In this document: positions 1-12,691 of the stretch, one piece after another
How the letters are laid out: each line of letters begins with the position of its first letter
Numbering within the stretch: position 1 is the stretch's first letter
NCBI GenBank assembly: GCA_030549495.1
Contig: JAUIRK010000095.1
Span: forward strand, 62,001-126,000
Length of the DNA stretch: 64,000 nt
From: Nectonema munidae
Lineage: Eukaryota > Nematomorpha > Nectonematoida > Nectonematidae
Reading direction: 5' to 3'
Translations under genes and position numbers: made by a program
The notes under the pieces: generated by a model
Databases searched by the model: none
What the model saw: the letters and a program-made list of their open reading frames with translations, nothing else
Told to the model about the DNA's origin: nothing

Positions 1-2330
1 CAAGGTCTTGTTGCTTTGATAATATTTTCTTTAATTTTCGTAAATCTGGGTTTAATGGAACAACATACAGCGCATTCAGAACACACTGTGCAATCGGGTG
101 ACTCCAGGATGCACCAATTTTGAATAAAGAAGACGTAGTTCCTCAATTCCATAGTAGGCCGATTGATTTGAACATAATCGAGAGAGCATCCGCAGCAATG
201 TTAATCTTCCTAGATTTGGGCTGTATGTCAAAGTGATAGCTAGAAAGTTCTAGTCTCCCCCTTAAAATTTTCTCATTTTTAATCTTTCTTTTTAACCTGT
301 TTTTGATTAAGCCTGAAGGAAACAAATTTTTTATCCGTCCTTAAAAGGAAAATTTTACATAGTAGATTGTGGAGCCACTGTTTCAAACTTTCAATGATTG
401 CGAGAGCTTCTTTTTCTATGATAGGATAGTTCTCGCTTCCAGAAGGTTTTTAAAAAGAAGGCAGCAAGGCGTCCTTCTTGATGGACCTATTGATATGGTT
501 TTGACGCTTGCATCCGGTTCAAATTGAAAGAGTGTTATCTACAGCCCAAACTACCGAATTCAATAGTTTCTCTGTGATTTCGCTGAAAGCATGAATTGCT
601 TTTTTACTACTAAGAGGAATTCTAGTACAAATTAAACTGTCAATCAATTCTGAAAATTTATGAATCTATTTTGAATTTCTAATTCTATGGCCTTTTCAGA
701 TCTTCTCCCTTCCGAATCTTCTCTTATCTTCGCCTTTTTAATTAAGCAACCAAGAAGGGTAAGGGAACAAGTATTATATACACACTTTGATTCGTTAAAT
801 GTGAGCCTAAGTTTAGAGGAATCTTTAAGGAACCTATCTAAATTCTTTTATTATGATGTTCTTGATCGTATCTGCAAGTAGTTTTGTTATCCTAATAAGC
901 ATATGTGTTCTCTAGCTGCTCTTCATGAACATGTTATCAATGATTGTTTGAAATCATGCTATCCCATTACTTAGACGAAATAGAATTCGCCTAAACCAAA
1001 AAAGTGTGTTGTTAGCCTGAGAAGCAGTGTAGTGTCTATCCTCTTCTTTCAGGTTAACTTGATGATAGGCTGATCGCAGTTCGAAAGTGCTGAAAATCGT
1101 ATATCTAGAAATAGGGGTTATAATCCCATTGATATCAGGAAAGGATAACTATCGAGCATAGAGAATCTATTAATCGCACTAGAATAGTCAATTATCAATC
1201 GCTCGGTTTTTACTACAACTAACTGAGCTCTCCAAGGACTAATTGGAGGCTCAATTATGTCTTCATCTATCATTCTTTTAATTTCATTCCTTATAAATTT
1301 TAAATCATCATCACTCTAGCTGCGAGACTTAGTGACTATGGGATGACAATCATGGGTTAAATTACTGAAAGAGAAGGGCTTTGGCACTTAAATGTATTCA
1401 AAGCGAATACAATCAATTTGGGCATCAAACCCCCAAAATTAAAACGAACTTCAGAGAGAGCTGATTGGAAATCTTGACCGAGTACTAAATCTGTTATTAG
1501 TTAGGAAGTACAAATAACTTATTATTCCTATACTGGTTATCATTCAAATGTATATCAGCAAAAATATAACCTTGAATGAAACTCTTTGAAGATTCAGTGT
1601 CAATCAGAGCCTCTGTTTTTACATTGTTGATTTTCACCAATTGTAGAGCCGAACTAAGGTTAAGAGTACCATCTTTCCTTGATGAAGACAATAAAGAAGC
1701 AGAAAGATTGGAAACCATCTTTTCCTTAGAACGAGAATGAAACTTACAAAGTCTAGAAAAGTGACCAGGTTTCTTGCATAGACGACATTCTGAATTACTA
1801 GCAGGACACTTGAAACGGGGGTGCCAAGAGTATCCACAACAAGAACGTTGATGCATAGGAGAACGTTCTTGTTGTTACAGAATATGAGAAAAGTTTATCC
1901 GTACAAGAATCTTCATAGGTTTTTTATTTATAGAAGGGTGTGTTTTTCTGCGCTTTTATTCGAAGAAGCGGCATCCAAGATAGGATAAAAAATTCCTTTT
2001 ATCAGAGCTACACTTAAAGCATCCTGCCTGTTTTCCTTTTTAGATTTAGCTTCTAATTTGAAATCATGAGAAAGTTGATGACAATGAATGAAAGTTTGAG
2101 AGACTCATCTAGTTTTTGTTTTCGAGTGAGCAGCCCAAAGACTTTATCTAGGGGTAATATAGCTTCGTCTTAGTTTTGTCTCATTGCAAAAGAGTTGGAA
2201 AATCTTGCACGATACGTGAGTTATCAATGAGTGAAACTTGGTTTCTTGAGAAACACTGTGAAGATTGAGAAACATCCCCAACTTTTTCTTCCAATGTTCG
2301 TAATGTTAATTATTATTATAGTGGAAGGAA
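1..2330 (-). mobile_element. Ty3/gypsy LTR retrotransposon fossil (gag-pol part)
   Basis: Read on the minus strand, this holds in family order a gag tail with a CCHC-type zinc knuckle (about 1750-1850), an aspartic protease region (about 1570-1660), a reverse transcriptase start (about 1190-1320, with the block PPISPWRAQLVVVK), an RNase H end (about 143-260, NIAADALS block) and, at the left edge, the HPGVTRL start of the integrase zinc-binding region. This order and these blocks are typical of Ty3/gypsy. The element continues left of the window. I could not fix its LTR on the right; 2580-2900 is a possible place but no paired repeat is visible. It is broken many times over and looks old. Confidence 0.8.
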
Positions 2331-2355
2331 GGCACAATAATTATCTTTAACAAGT

Positions 2356-2460
2356 GCGTTAAAATGGATCTTTAGGCATACGCCTAATTATAATTTTTAT
2401 TACATTTAGCGTTAAAATAGATCTTTAGGCATACTCCTAATTATGATTTATATTACAGAC
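2356..2460. repeat. Tandem duplication, about 53-bp unit, two copies
   Basis: Two adjacent copies start at 2356 and 2409. Each begins GCGTTAAAATRGATCTTTAG and runs on through a shared AT-rich part ending in TATTACA. Only a few positions differ, so the duplication is fairly recent. It lies just outside the gag end of the gypsy fossil. Confidence 0.8.
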
Positions 2461-4679
2461 TGACACATATGTTTTCTATAGTGTTTAACTTTGCTTGATA
2501 AAATAATCATTTTTAAAACAACTCAAAATCAGAATCGAAATCAAAAGAGATCTAGAGAACCTTAACATTTTGATTCTCTGTAATTGTAGCGCTGAAAGCT
2601 TCGCAGGTGGTATACATCAGGAGAACGAGGAGAGTTTCTTGAGAAACTAAGAACTGAGTTCCTTCCCTATCGAGGCAACACAATTAAATGGCAATTCGCA
2701 TAGCAAATAGAAACAATGAGTAGAACAGGAAATTTTTCATTCTCACAGCCGGAAGTCTACACCTGCTCTTTAGTGCTTGACGGCTATGACGAACAACTGT
2801 ATGCCTATTTCAGCGAACCACGCACAAGCACATAGATCCAGTAAGCTACTGGAAACTAAAGCAATTCGTTTTTCTATACTAGCTATACTCGCTTGTAAAT
2901 ATTTATAAATATGTTTTTACCAATCAGAATTTTAGAAATGAAAAAATCAAAGTCAGAATTAAAGTTGTAATTAAAAAATTCAGAGAATCAGAATCAGAAT
3001 CTTTATATAAAATCAGACCCAACCCTGAACCTTTTACAACTAAAATTTGTGTTTAACAGTAATAATATTTGATTGTAATGTTCAAGGAAAAGAGTGGATC
3101 GAGGTTGCATGATGATGATGACGCCCTAAATCCCTCAAATGAAGAAGATCCAAAACGCCTTCTTGATAAAGTTGCTAGCTCTAGTCACGTTGAAACACTA
3201 CTTCCTGCCAATCAACAAAATCATATCAAGAAAAGAATCAAGTACTCCTTTTTTCATGAAATTGCTAACAAACAATAAATTTATTCTTATATCATTCTTT
3301 CATTCGCTTCACTCGAGTAACCAGGAGGGCTGTGGATTCAGAGGGAAATTCATTAAATTTTAAAATTTTAAAGACAACTATCACTTCTTGCTTCATCCAA
3401 GAAAGGGCCACTCCATATTCTCTCAAAAGTTTAACTTTTTTCATTATTTAAAATACTTAAAAAATCCGGCTACAACACCTAAATTTTATTAAATACCGAC
3501 TCTGACTCCTATTCCTTTGAAATCTCCGACCCCGGACTTCACCACCCCTGCGAGGAACTATCGAGTTTTAATTAGCCATGCGTGTTTCTCATTATTATAC
3601 GCAACTTGTATTGATAAGAGATACGAAGCAAGAAAAGGAATAAAAACAAAAATATGCATACCATATCCACGCTACTTCGTATAATGTGTAGAAGTGGGGA
3701 ACAGCTTCGTGATGGAGATACAAGTGTCTCTCAGTTTCTAATAAAAAAGTTTTATGGGAAGGGCAAAAATGAAAAAAGTCTCTATTTAAAAAAATAAATT
3801 AAATTTTGAAAAATTTCTCTCCCTTTTTAAAACTTCTTTTCCATTGTTGAAAAACAAAAAGAAGATATTTATCTTGGTGACGGGGCTGTGTGTACGTGAA
3901 ATCATAGCATTTGTCTATAAAGTATTGTCGAACAATGTAAACTTGTATCTCAACATTTTCGCTCGCTAAAACTACTTCTCAAAAAGTTGGGCTCGTATAG
4001 CCCTGATTTAATCCACAAGCAGTCATTAGAATGAACAATTGCCATCTTGATTTCAGTGTCATCTCAAATATGTGATAAAAAGTAACTTTCACATCAACAA
4101 CTACTCTAATCAATTTAAATTTGTGTTGAAATGTATTAAAGGTTTTTCATTCTTTACATTTGTCGTTTTGTTTAGCACTGTTACTCCAGAGTGTGAATTA
4201 ACTAATGTTGACAAGAAGCTGGGATTGAAAGAAACTCACCAAAGCCAAATTTCGCATGACATGATAGGCATGATTAAAGATCTTAAAGAAAATATACTTT
4301 CTACTTCTCGTGTTATTAAAAGAGATAATATGGTAGGATGACGTATTATTTTTTGTATTACTTCCTATATCACGGTAAAATCTTTTTTTCTCTTGGCTGC
4401 TCTACTTATTTTATCTAATACAAAAAAACTATCTGTTCTAATCCTATCAGTGATAAGAAGGGGGCATTTTAGCTCTCCCCCCCCTCAACTAAAATTTTTA
4501 AATGACCATCTCATCTCATGTTAAATTCAAAAGTACTTTTTTTTCAACAAAATTTTTATTTTATGATGTCTATAGCTTATAACTTAGTATTTACATTAGA
4601 TGTAACTCTTGAAATCTTATAATCATATATATATTGGAACACATAACACTTATATATACATATTTTTCCAATAAACATT
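2461..4679. other. AT-rich stretch, no gene recognised
   Basis: No convincing coding frame. 2490-2560 and 2930-3040 hold low-complexity CAGAATC-type words, and 3480-3545 a similar CCGACTC-type stretch. 2580-2900 is less AT-rich than its surroundings and may be part of the LTR of the gypsy fossil, without proof. Short frames near 3069-3363 and 4072-4341 look random in composition. Confidence 0.5.
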
Positions 4680-6090
4680 TCAACTTTGTAGTAAATGTCA
4701 ATCAAAAATTTGATTTATGATAAAATTACTTACGAAAACATTCATTAAAATTTTAAATAAAATTAATTTTTTTATACCAAATCAACCATGCTGCTTTCAT
4801 TTTTCGACTTAGTTTTCCCAATTAGGAAGCAAAAATGTGTGGAATTATTAATTGATTTGACATTTCCAAAAAAATTAAAATCAAAAAATTCGTTCTTGAT
4901 TGAAAATCATTATTGAAATTTTGATTTAGCATAAAATTCTCACTTAATATATCCTTCAAATTTAAAATAATTTTTTAACACAATATCGTCCATATTTTTC
5001 AGTTCTGTACTCCTTTTGGCCATTACATTCTAAAAATGGGTGAAAGTGTCAATCGAATTGGCAAAAATCAGTTTTTTCCAAAAAAAAATCGTTTGTCAAG
5101 TTTTTTCTCACAATGGTTATTTATTATATAGTACAAAAATTTAAGTATTCGAGAAGTAAGGAAGCTGAAGGCACATTCAAATTAGAACGCATGATCATAA
5201 GAAAAATCTTTTAATAAAATGCACAAAATGGATTTCTGATGAAAGTACCAGTTTAGAATGAAGAGTAAAATTAGACGCCCTATAAAGTTTAGGAGAAATG
5301 AAGTACAGACTTAAAGCTGATAGCGAAATTGTATGCAAAACAATAGAGGTCCTATTGCAATATATATTTCAAAGCTGTCTCTTTAATTAGTAAACGAAAG
5401 AACGATAAACTAAAGAACAAGAATCAAACCAAGGAGAGCCAAAAGTGCTCGGTTTATTTAGAGTACGATACAGTAATATTTTTCACGATATCATTTTACA
5501 ACAATTTTTATAAAATTTTTATTGCTGACTTAATTATTTATCTTTAAATATATTATAATCTATAGGGTTATTATTGAAAAATTTCATGAGAAATGAAAAT
5601 TTAAAAATTTAAATTTATGAGCTTTATCGAACATGATCTCAGGTCGCTTTGAGTAGAAAATTGCTTCCATCGCTATTTATGAGATGGATAAAATCATTAT
5701 TATATCAAGAAAGAAAATTATTTTATCGATTGGGGTTAAATATATAAAATCAATGTAGTGTCGAATTAACTAAATATATAACAATCTCAGCCATATTGAA
5801 ATGTAGTATTTATTACCTGTGTATATATTGACAAAAAATGTCATGATGAAACTTACATTTGCTAAATGGGACGATAATTTATTTAGCATCAATTGACATG
5901 TTTGATTGTTTTTTTGACAGATTTGATTGATTTTCGTGAAAAATAAATGACACCATCAGATTTGCAATCAATTTTTTAGTAGGTTCACGCAAGAATTTTG
6001 TAAAAATATTCAATATTTTAAGAAAAAAGATGGGGGAATCCGTAGCTGAGGAAATAAAAATAGCCCGTCGCGAATAGGGTATTTTTACTT
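4680..6090. repeat. Long interspersed non-coding repeat, copy A
   Basis: Colinear with 7890-9500. Matching blocks are 4780-5215 with 8170-8605, the TGTCATGATGAAAC block at about 5838 with 9011, and 5924-6087 with 9361-9500. The last block includes AAATAAATGACACCATCAGA and ends at CGAATAGGGT in both. Indels of 50-250 bp separate the blocks. There is no coding potential. The terminal GAGGAAATAAAAATAGCC word resembles the inner part of the piggyBac-type MITEs elsewhere in the window. Confidence 0.8.
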
Positions 6091-7627
6091 CGTGAACATT
6101 CAAATAGGAACGCTATCTTAAAGCATAGATTTGTCATAATTACTGTCTTTCACGTATCTGCTTTGATTCTGTTTATTTTATTCTCTTTCAAATTATAATT
6201 TCTGTTTTGTTTATGTGTTCATCAAATAGCACCACAAATATCGGCATTTTATTGTATAACTTTTAAATAGGGCTCCCACTCACTCTACTTTTTAGGTATC
6301 CATCTCCCCTCTCTTATTAGTTAAATCGATTTTCAGTTAGTTTGCCAGTTGATGATTTGTTAAATTAAACATTTTTAGGACAAGAGTAGGTAACGAATAA
6401 GTAGTAATAATGAAATTTAATTTTTTTTTTATAAAAAATTTTAGTGATATTTTTATTCTACTTTTTCATTATAAAAATTTTTTGATGGGCGGGGAAGATA
6501 TCCATAAAAGAAGGTAAAACTGTTTTTATATCTAATAAGTATATATCGGATAATTAACTTTGCTGATGCCTTATCCGTAATTTTAGGATTTTGAAATTTC
6601 TGTGAAGTCACATTTTTACAAAGAAATGCGTTTATCTTGTTTGATTAGAGCAAAGGAAGAGAAAGATTTAGTTCAGTGTTCCCATTGCATGAAACTTTGT
6701 TACTTTATTGTATTTTTAGTTCTTTATGGTTCAATTCAATAAATGTCGAATTTTACGTAGCTAACGGTTATAATGTGTTTTTATATTCTAAATGTACTTT
6801 TAATATGTTAGAAAGAGATATTTTAGCTTTTGTTTTTTTACTAAAAATCAAAAAGCTTTATTTTAGTCAAGTAGACATTTTGTCTAAAGCAAGAATAAAT
6901 CTACAAAAAAAAATATTCTAAATTTAACAATATTTTGAGAAGTCTAACCACAGAAATATTGGTCTTTAATCCTATAACAATTGCATTTTTAATAATTAAA
7001 TACGAAGTTTACTCGGAAAACAAAGTTTTGGCTCATTACATTGACTGTTTTATGCTCGATAAAATTCTTTTTTCTATGAATAAATTTATATTTTTTACAT
7101 CAAATTTTTTTTAAACATATGGGCTATTACGTATGTCTATATTCAGTACTCCAGGATGAAAATAATCAAGGAGGAAAGCCTTTTGATTTTATCATTATTC
7201 ACTAAATTTTAATAATGAGAATAGTGCTACGAAAAATTATAGCATGGGGCTGCTCGAAAAAATCACAAGGCACTATCTGTGGCTAAATGAAATTCATTTA
7301 TGATATATCATAACTATATAAATGAATTAGTGACAATTTAGCTGACATTTTTGTCTCTTTGAAAGAACTGAATGAGAGTTTAGTTTTGGCCTATGTTCAG
7401 CATAACATTTAACGACCACATTTATATTTTGTTTTTGGATATTATTTGTGAATTCGTTGAAGAACTTAAAGTAGTGTAGAAACTTTTTACTTATGTCAAA
7501 ACAAAGGTTCTTAGTTTTGTTTCAAATTTGGCATATTTGAAAGCTGAAATTCAAAAAAATACTTTGAAAATCAGCAAATGTAATCCTTTGGAATGTGTTA
7601 AATTATTCAGAGATTTTTTTAAAGGGA
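6091..7627. other. AT-rich stretch between the two repeat copies, nothing recognised
   Basis: No splice-flanked open frame, TIR or tandem array seen. The 81-codon frame at 6676-6921 has the AT-rich codon mix of intergenic DNA and no recognisable domain. Confidence 0.5.
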
Positions 7628-7693
7628 AACGTACCGTGGGGTGTTTTCATCGAGAAGGCGCAATTGCGCCGCTTGTATCGAACTATGAGAATG
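7628..7693 (-). mobile_element. SINE fragment (tRNA-derived family 1, 3' part)
   Basis: On the minus strand this carries the conserved block with GATACAAGCGGCGCAATTG followed by the CCTTCTCGATGAAAACACC block, which also ends the SINE copies at 21184 and 47363. The tRNA-like 5' half is missing, so the copy is truncated. Confidence 0.75.
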
Positions 7694-7889
7694 TCAATCA
7701 ATTTTGCCGTTTACGTCTGAAACTCCAAGAATATATTTAAATATATTTTTTTTACCAATTTCATTTCTCAGCTGAGTTTTAGCGACTATATGATTTGGAA
7801 ATGTCTAAAAGTATTTGCAGTTTACGTCTGAGAAAGCGTTCCCAAAAACATTTATACACATTTTAAATATAATTTTTTTTAAATAAATC

Positions 7890-9500
7890 GAACAAGTAGA
7901 TTTTATTTTTCCAATCATTTTTTGCAATTAGGGTGTGGAAATTTTAATCATATTTGTGGTTGATGACAAAAATTATTTCCTAGAATATATTTATATTCTC
8001 AATAAAATATATTTTTTATACTAGATCTCCATGCTGATTTCATTTTTGGACTCAGTTTTCGCAATTATAGTGTAAAAATGTTAATCAAATATGTTAGTTT
8101 TACACAAAAATTTTCGTTAAAAACATTTATTCACATATTAAGTTAAATTTTTTATTCTTAATTTTTTTATTTCAATGCTCCCTTCATTTCAGGGCTTAGT
8201 TTTTGCAATTAGGGGCAAGAATGCGTGGATTATCATTTAAGTTTAACATTCCGGAAAAACTTTATTTTCTCAAAAAACTCAAATCAAAAATTCAATTTTT
8301 GATTGAAAATTACTATTAAAAATTTAATTGAGGATAAAATTCTAACTAAAAATATCCCTCAAATTTAAAGTAATTTTTTTATACAATATCGCCCATGTTT
8401 TTCATTTTACTTCTTTTTGGTCATTACAGTGTAAAAATGGGCGAAAGTATCAATCGAATTGGCAAAAATCATTTTTTTCTAAAAAATCATTTGTCGAGTT
8501 TGTTCTCACAATCTTTATTTATTATAGTACAAAAATTTAAGTATGTGAGAAGTAAGGGAACTGAAGGAGATTGTAATGAAAACGTGTGATCATAAGAAAA
8601 ATGAAATAGTAACACGTTTATTAAAGTGCTTCTTGACCGTGAAAAAGAAGATTCTTCTTTGTGAAGTAAAAATCTTAAAACCTTAACCTTATTAGTTAAT
8701 ATTTTAATCATCAATTGACTAAAAAAGTGATCTAAAAATTTTCAAACAGTTGGACATCAATATGTAAAGATATTTTTTCTCAAAATTTTTTTATAAATCT
8801 GAATCAAATTTGGCAAATTTTTTCCTTTGGTGTGAATGAGTGAATATTTTAGAAGTGGAAAAGTTTTTATAATTGAAAAAAGAGTATTATAAATGGATTC
8901 ACCCACAACAGGAATTTTGAAAAAGGATTGGTTAGAAATTATTCAGAGTGCTATTTGTTCATAACCACTGAAATACAACACATGATATTGATTTAAAAAA
9001 GACAAAAATAATGTCATGATGAAACAGAAAAAGGTCGATTTGCTAAATTTAGACGAAAATTATTCAAATATTATGAAAAATATCTGACCACAAATTAACC
9101 AAAGATAAATAGTAACCGCAATTTAAATCTTGAGTGACAGAATATTTTCAGAATCAAATTGAGCATGCTTGATTTGCTGTTATTTTTTAATATAATGAGA
9201 AAAAGTTTTTGCCATTAAGTCACCTATGAAAGCTAATTTACTGACAGGTAAAATATTTTGGGTGAATTAATCATCAAAAGTTGGCTTATTAAATAAATTA
9301 AGACAATATTAACACAAAAATGTTGAATTTATAATATATTTTCAAGTTTATATATTAGGCATTGATTGATTTTCATGAAAAATAAATGACACCATCAGAT
9401 TCACAATCAATTATTTAGTGGGTTCGCGCGAGATTTTGTAAAAATATTCAATAGTTTAAGAAAAAAGGAGGGGTCTAAAATAGCCCGTCACGAATAGGGT
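7890..9500. repeat. Long interspersed non-coding repeat, copy B
   Basis: Partner of 4680-6090. Its first part also contains a decayed internal repeat: the motif TTGCAATTAGGG and variants recur near 7925, 8055, 8200 and 8420, each followed by an AT-rich spacer. The unit is about 130-220 bp. The right end again stops at CGAATAGGGT. Confidence 0.75.
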
Positions 9501-9967
9501 TAAAAGTTGGGGAGACTCTTTCACGGCGCCCATATGTAATGAGGATGAGCGATTCAGGCCTGAATAAGTATTTGTTAAAAAAATTGGATTATATAAAAAA
9601 ATATGTTCAAGATTTTTCTTAATTTTCAAAATTATTTTTCTATAAAATTATTTAATCGTATTCATGACTTCATCCCATTGAATTTTACTTTAGTATAAAT
9701 CTTAAAGTTGCTGCTAATACTTCCTATATGTTTATTTTAAAGTGTACAGTGCATCTATAAAATTATCCTTTATCTTATCAGTGTTGACGAAAAGCTTATT
9801 GAGCATCTCATAACTTCTAATAAAAATGGCATCTAACAAAGTTCCCATATTTGCTATATTAAAATTAAATCTAAAATTGGGAGATGCTAAACTACTATAA
9901 ATAATTCTAAATGTGAAAAAATAATACATGCCAGGGATAATAAGATTTTTATAAATACCCAAAAAAG

Positions 9968-10003
9968 CACCCTTTAAGCACAATGGGTCACCAGTGTCGC
10001 CTT
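9968..10003. repeat. Solo piggyBac-type terminal sequence
   Basis: CCCTTTAAGCACAATGGGTC followed by ACCAGTGTCGCC matches the left end of the MITE at 63044 (CCCTTTGAGGACC, spacer, then a GGTCACCAGTG core). I did not find a matching right end nearby. Confidence 0.5.
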
Positions 10004-10354
10004 AAATAAGAATGGTCTATTTAAATTATATGAAAATTGATTCAAGAATCGAATCGGACAATTAATTTTCCAAAACCAATGCGCTTAGCGTTAACCGATT
10101 TGCTTCAAAAATGCGTATGGCTATAAGTTATTTGATATAATACTACCTTAAAATCAAAAAATCGCCTACCCAATTCAAGGATAACTTAGGGAGCGATTGG
10201 GTTAAGATAAAAGAAAAATCATGATACTCGCATTTATCATCATAATTAGTTTTCAAAAGAATAAGGAGAGCAATATCCTTTGATTCCTCTCATTTCGTAT
10301 TGGGAATCATGAAGAAGAGTTTCGAATTTGTTGTTTTACAATTTCTCATTTTAG

Positions 10355-10537
10355 ACTTTAGATGAAGCAAATGAGCAAGAGAGTAAAAATGTTTTAAATA
10401 TGAAGTTACAAAATAAAAGAGTTCATGAATTGAGGAAGAAGGCATCCACCTTCGGCACTCTGGTCTTTATCTTCTTTATTTTCTTGATTTTCTTCGTGAC
10501 CCTCATCTTTATGCGCTTGTTTCACAAGAAGTACTGA
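10355..10537 (+). CDS. Last exon of a tail-anchored coiled-coil membrane protein, gene not identified
   Basis: A 60-residue open exon with no start codon of its own. It follows a good splice acceptor (pyrimidine run, ATTTTAG at 10348-10354) and ends in TGA at 10535. The first 30 residues are charged and helix-prone (LDEANEQESK, then KRVHELRKK). Then comes one very hydrophobic span of about 20 residues (from FGTLVFIF to TLIFM) and a short basic tail RLFHKKY. That is the layout of a C-tail-anchored protein of ER, Golgi or outer mitochondrial membrane, SNARE-like in plan, but I cannot assign a family. Base composition is clearly richer in G and C than the flanks, and AATAAA lies 58 bp after the stop. 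Upstream exons should lie to the left on the plus strand; I did not find them. Confidence 0.6.
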   Translation, partial: TLDEANEQESKNVLNMKLQNKRVHELRKKASTFGTLVFIFFIFLIFFVTLIFMRLFHKKY

Positions 10538-10594
10538 AATTCTCTTGATTTCCTCCTCCATATCTCAATTTTTTTGTGATTTTTCTATTTCTAA

Positions 10595-10600
10595 AATAAA
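10595..10600 (+). promoter_or_regulatory. Polyadenylation signal AATAAA
   Basis: Canonical hexamer 58 bp downstream of the TGA of the tail-anchored protein exon. The hexamer is common in AT-rich DNA, so the support comes mainly from its place. Confidence 0.4.
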
Positions 10601-11436
10601 TTGTATATCTTTCTTTAAATTTGATTATACTCAATATGATCAACTCTTACCTTTTTGGCGAGGAAATAGGAATGAATAGAAGAGTCTCATAAACCATTAA
10701 AGTGAAAGTTTAGCGAATTAAAGCATCAGATTTTTAGTCCATTATCGAAAATTGAATTGAACTGAAATATACTTCAAATAAATATAATAAACTTAAAAAT
10801 AGTGGAGCTATACTCAAAAGTGGTAAAGAGTATAGAGAGGACCTCGAGTATCAGAATTCCTTATAACCTCAAATAGATGGTTATATAGAATAGACTGACT
10901 CCTTGACCTGTAACGTGAATATTTGAGCTTTTGTATACCTTTGCGTACACATAATCAGCAATCTAAATATCATATAATGAAATCTATATGTTATGGATAC
11001 ATATGATGCCTGATCGGACGGATTGCCAATGGATTTAAAGCCTAAAGGACAAAATGTCTAAGCTACATTTTTATAGTAATAATAATAATGACAAAAGAAG
11101 CGTTGATGTAGAGTATAAAACAAGCTTTCCATAGTTTTAAGAGTAGTAGATATCATATTGTAAATATGCAAAATAGGTACTTTGGTAATTTACTAGTACG
11201 ACGGGCATATATAGGTAGGGAGGCGCCAAATTTTGATCAGTTGCTTAATTAACCATGCGTGATTATTTTTAGCTCTTTTGACAAGATTTAACGTTTAGCA
11301 GTAAAATTGGGAAATAAAAAAATTTGTCATCTACATCGGCAAAAATTATGGAATTGGTACAATCCTACTTTTTATTTTCTGTTCTTACTTTTTTATATAA
11401 ATTTATTTTAACTAATTGAAACTAATAGAGAACCAA
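10601..11436. other. AT-rich stretch, nothing recognised
   Basis: No open frame with exon-like composition, no repeat pair and no TIR found. Confidence 0.5.
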
Positions 11437-12269
11437 TTATTCCAGAAAAATGAGACCGAAAAAACCACCATAATGAGCAAAATCAACCTCAACAACAATG
11501 TTTGTTTGTTTATCATTAGAATTGCCGAAAACCCAGTCTGGCGAATTTTGTCGATTACATTCAGTCCATTTACCGTATGATGTATATGTTTATAATTTGC
11601 TATAAAATAACGATAACAAGTCCGTGACGGGGGGCATTAAATCGTTTTTGTATAAAATTGGCTCAATTATATAATCTTGAAATTTCGTAAGATTTTCTTA
11701 AATCACTAGCTGCGCTATTGTACTAAAATTTGCAGAGTCGATTTAGAAGGAATATCCGGTAGATTGTCTTAGTCTTGAAGGATGAAACTATTCACAACTT
11801 ATTAAGGCCAAGAACTGGTGGTGGTGATGGCATGGCGTATATTTGAAATGCAATGTTGAGTCCGAATCGGCAGCTCTAAGCTTTGCAGGCAGAATAATAG
11901 CAAAAAGATAACTTTAAAATAAAATCTAAGAGACATAACTTTAAGAATACCATTTTATCACTTGTAATATAACATGTTTCCTTACAACAGTGCTTGCCAA
12001 TCTTTTCGAAGCGATTGAGCCAAATGCAAATTCGGATTTATCAATTACCCCATTGAAGATATACCCGGCAATATCAGATATGTTCTTTTATTCGCAGTTA
12101 CATGATGAACTGCACGGGTCATATAGCCAGCTATCATCTCTATATATTGAGGATCTATCAACAACATAAATGCAAAGCACATTTTATGCTTGCTTTGCTT
12201 TTTGAGTGTGAGGCTTATAACTGCATTTTTTCCTATACCGGGTTGGTCACTGAATAGGGTACTCGGACG
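11437..12269. other. Exon-like open stretches of unknown identity on both strands
   Basis: Three short open runs have less AT-rich, codon-like composition. (1) Minus strand 11437-11589: 50 residues including KWTECNRQNSPDWVFG and VVEVDFAHYGGFF, then a stop. (2) Plus strand 11991-12169: 58 residues after a good acceptor (GTTTCCTTACAACAG) and ended by TAA; it contains SITPLKIYPAISDMFFYS. (3) Minus strand 12045-12269: 74 residues including SDQPGIGKNAVISLTLKK and YLILPGISS. Runs 2 and 3 overlap in opposite directions, so at most one is real. I do not recognise a family. The minus-strand runs could be parts of one decayed gene or transposase; the plus-strand run looks like a terminal exon. Confidence 0.35.
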
Positions 12270-12691
12270 TCAGATGAAATGTTGAGTCTGCTACGTTTCT
12301 TGGTCTTCATACTCAAGTTTAGCCCCAAACATTTGTTTCCATGCATTATTTGTCTTGAGTGATAATTTTTTTTTGTTGGGCAATTCTCATCAGGAATGAT
12401 ATCTTCACTCACAACAAAACAATGACTTATTCATTCACTGTTGGGACCAGGGGAGCGCATCCTCAAAATTATTGCGGGGCGGAATTTTTTGTTGCAATTT
12501 TCAAAATTAATGGTATGGAAATACCACGGAAGACCAAATATTCAAGCAATCCTTTAAAATAGAGTGTATTCAACGCATACCTAAAGTCCTAAATTTATAA
12601 GACTACTTTATACTTTTTTTTTCAAAATTGGTGAATTTAAATACTATACTTCAAGCAAAAATATTTTAATTAAATTTGCATATCGAATATG

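Noticed and set aside
9732-9983. 83-codon minus-strand frame
   Set aside because: It begins inside a piggyBac-type terminal sequence without ATG, and its residues match no domain. Composition is that of AT-rich intergenic DNA.
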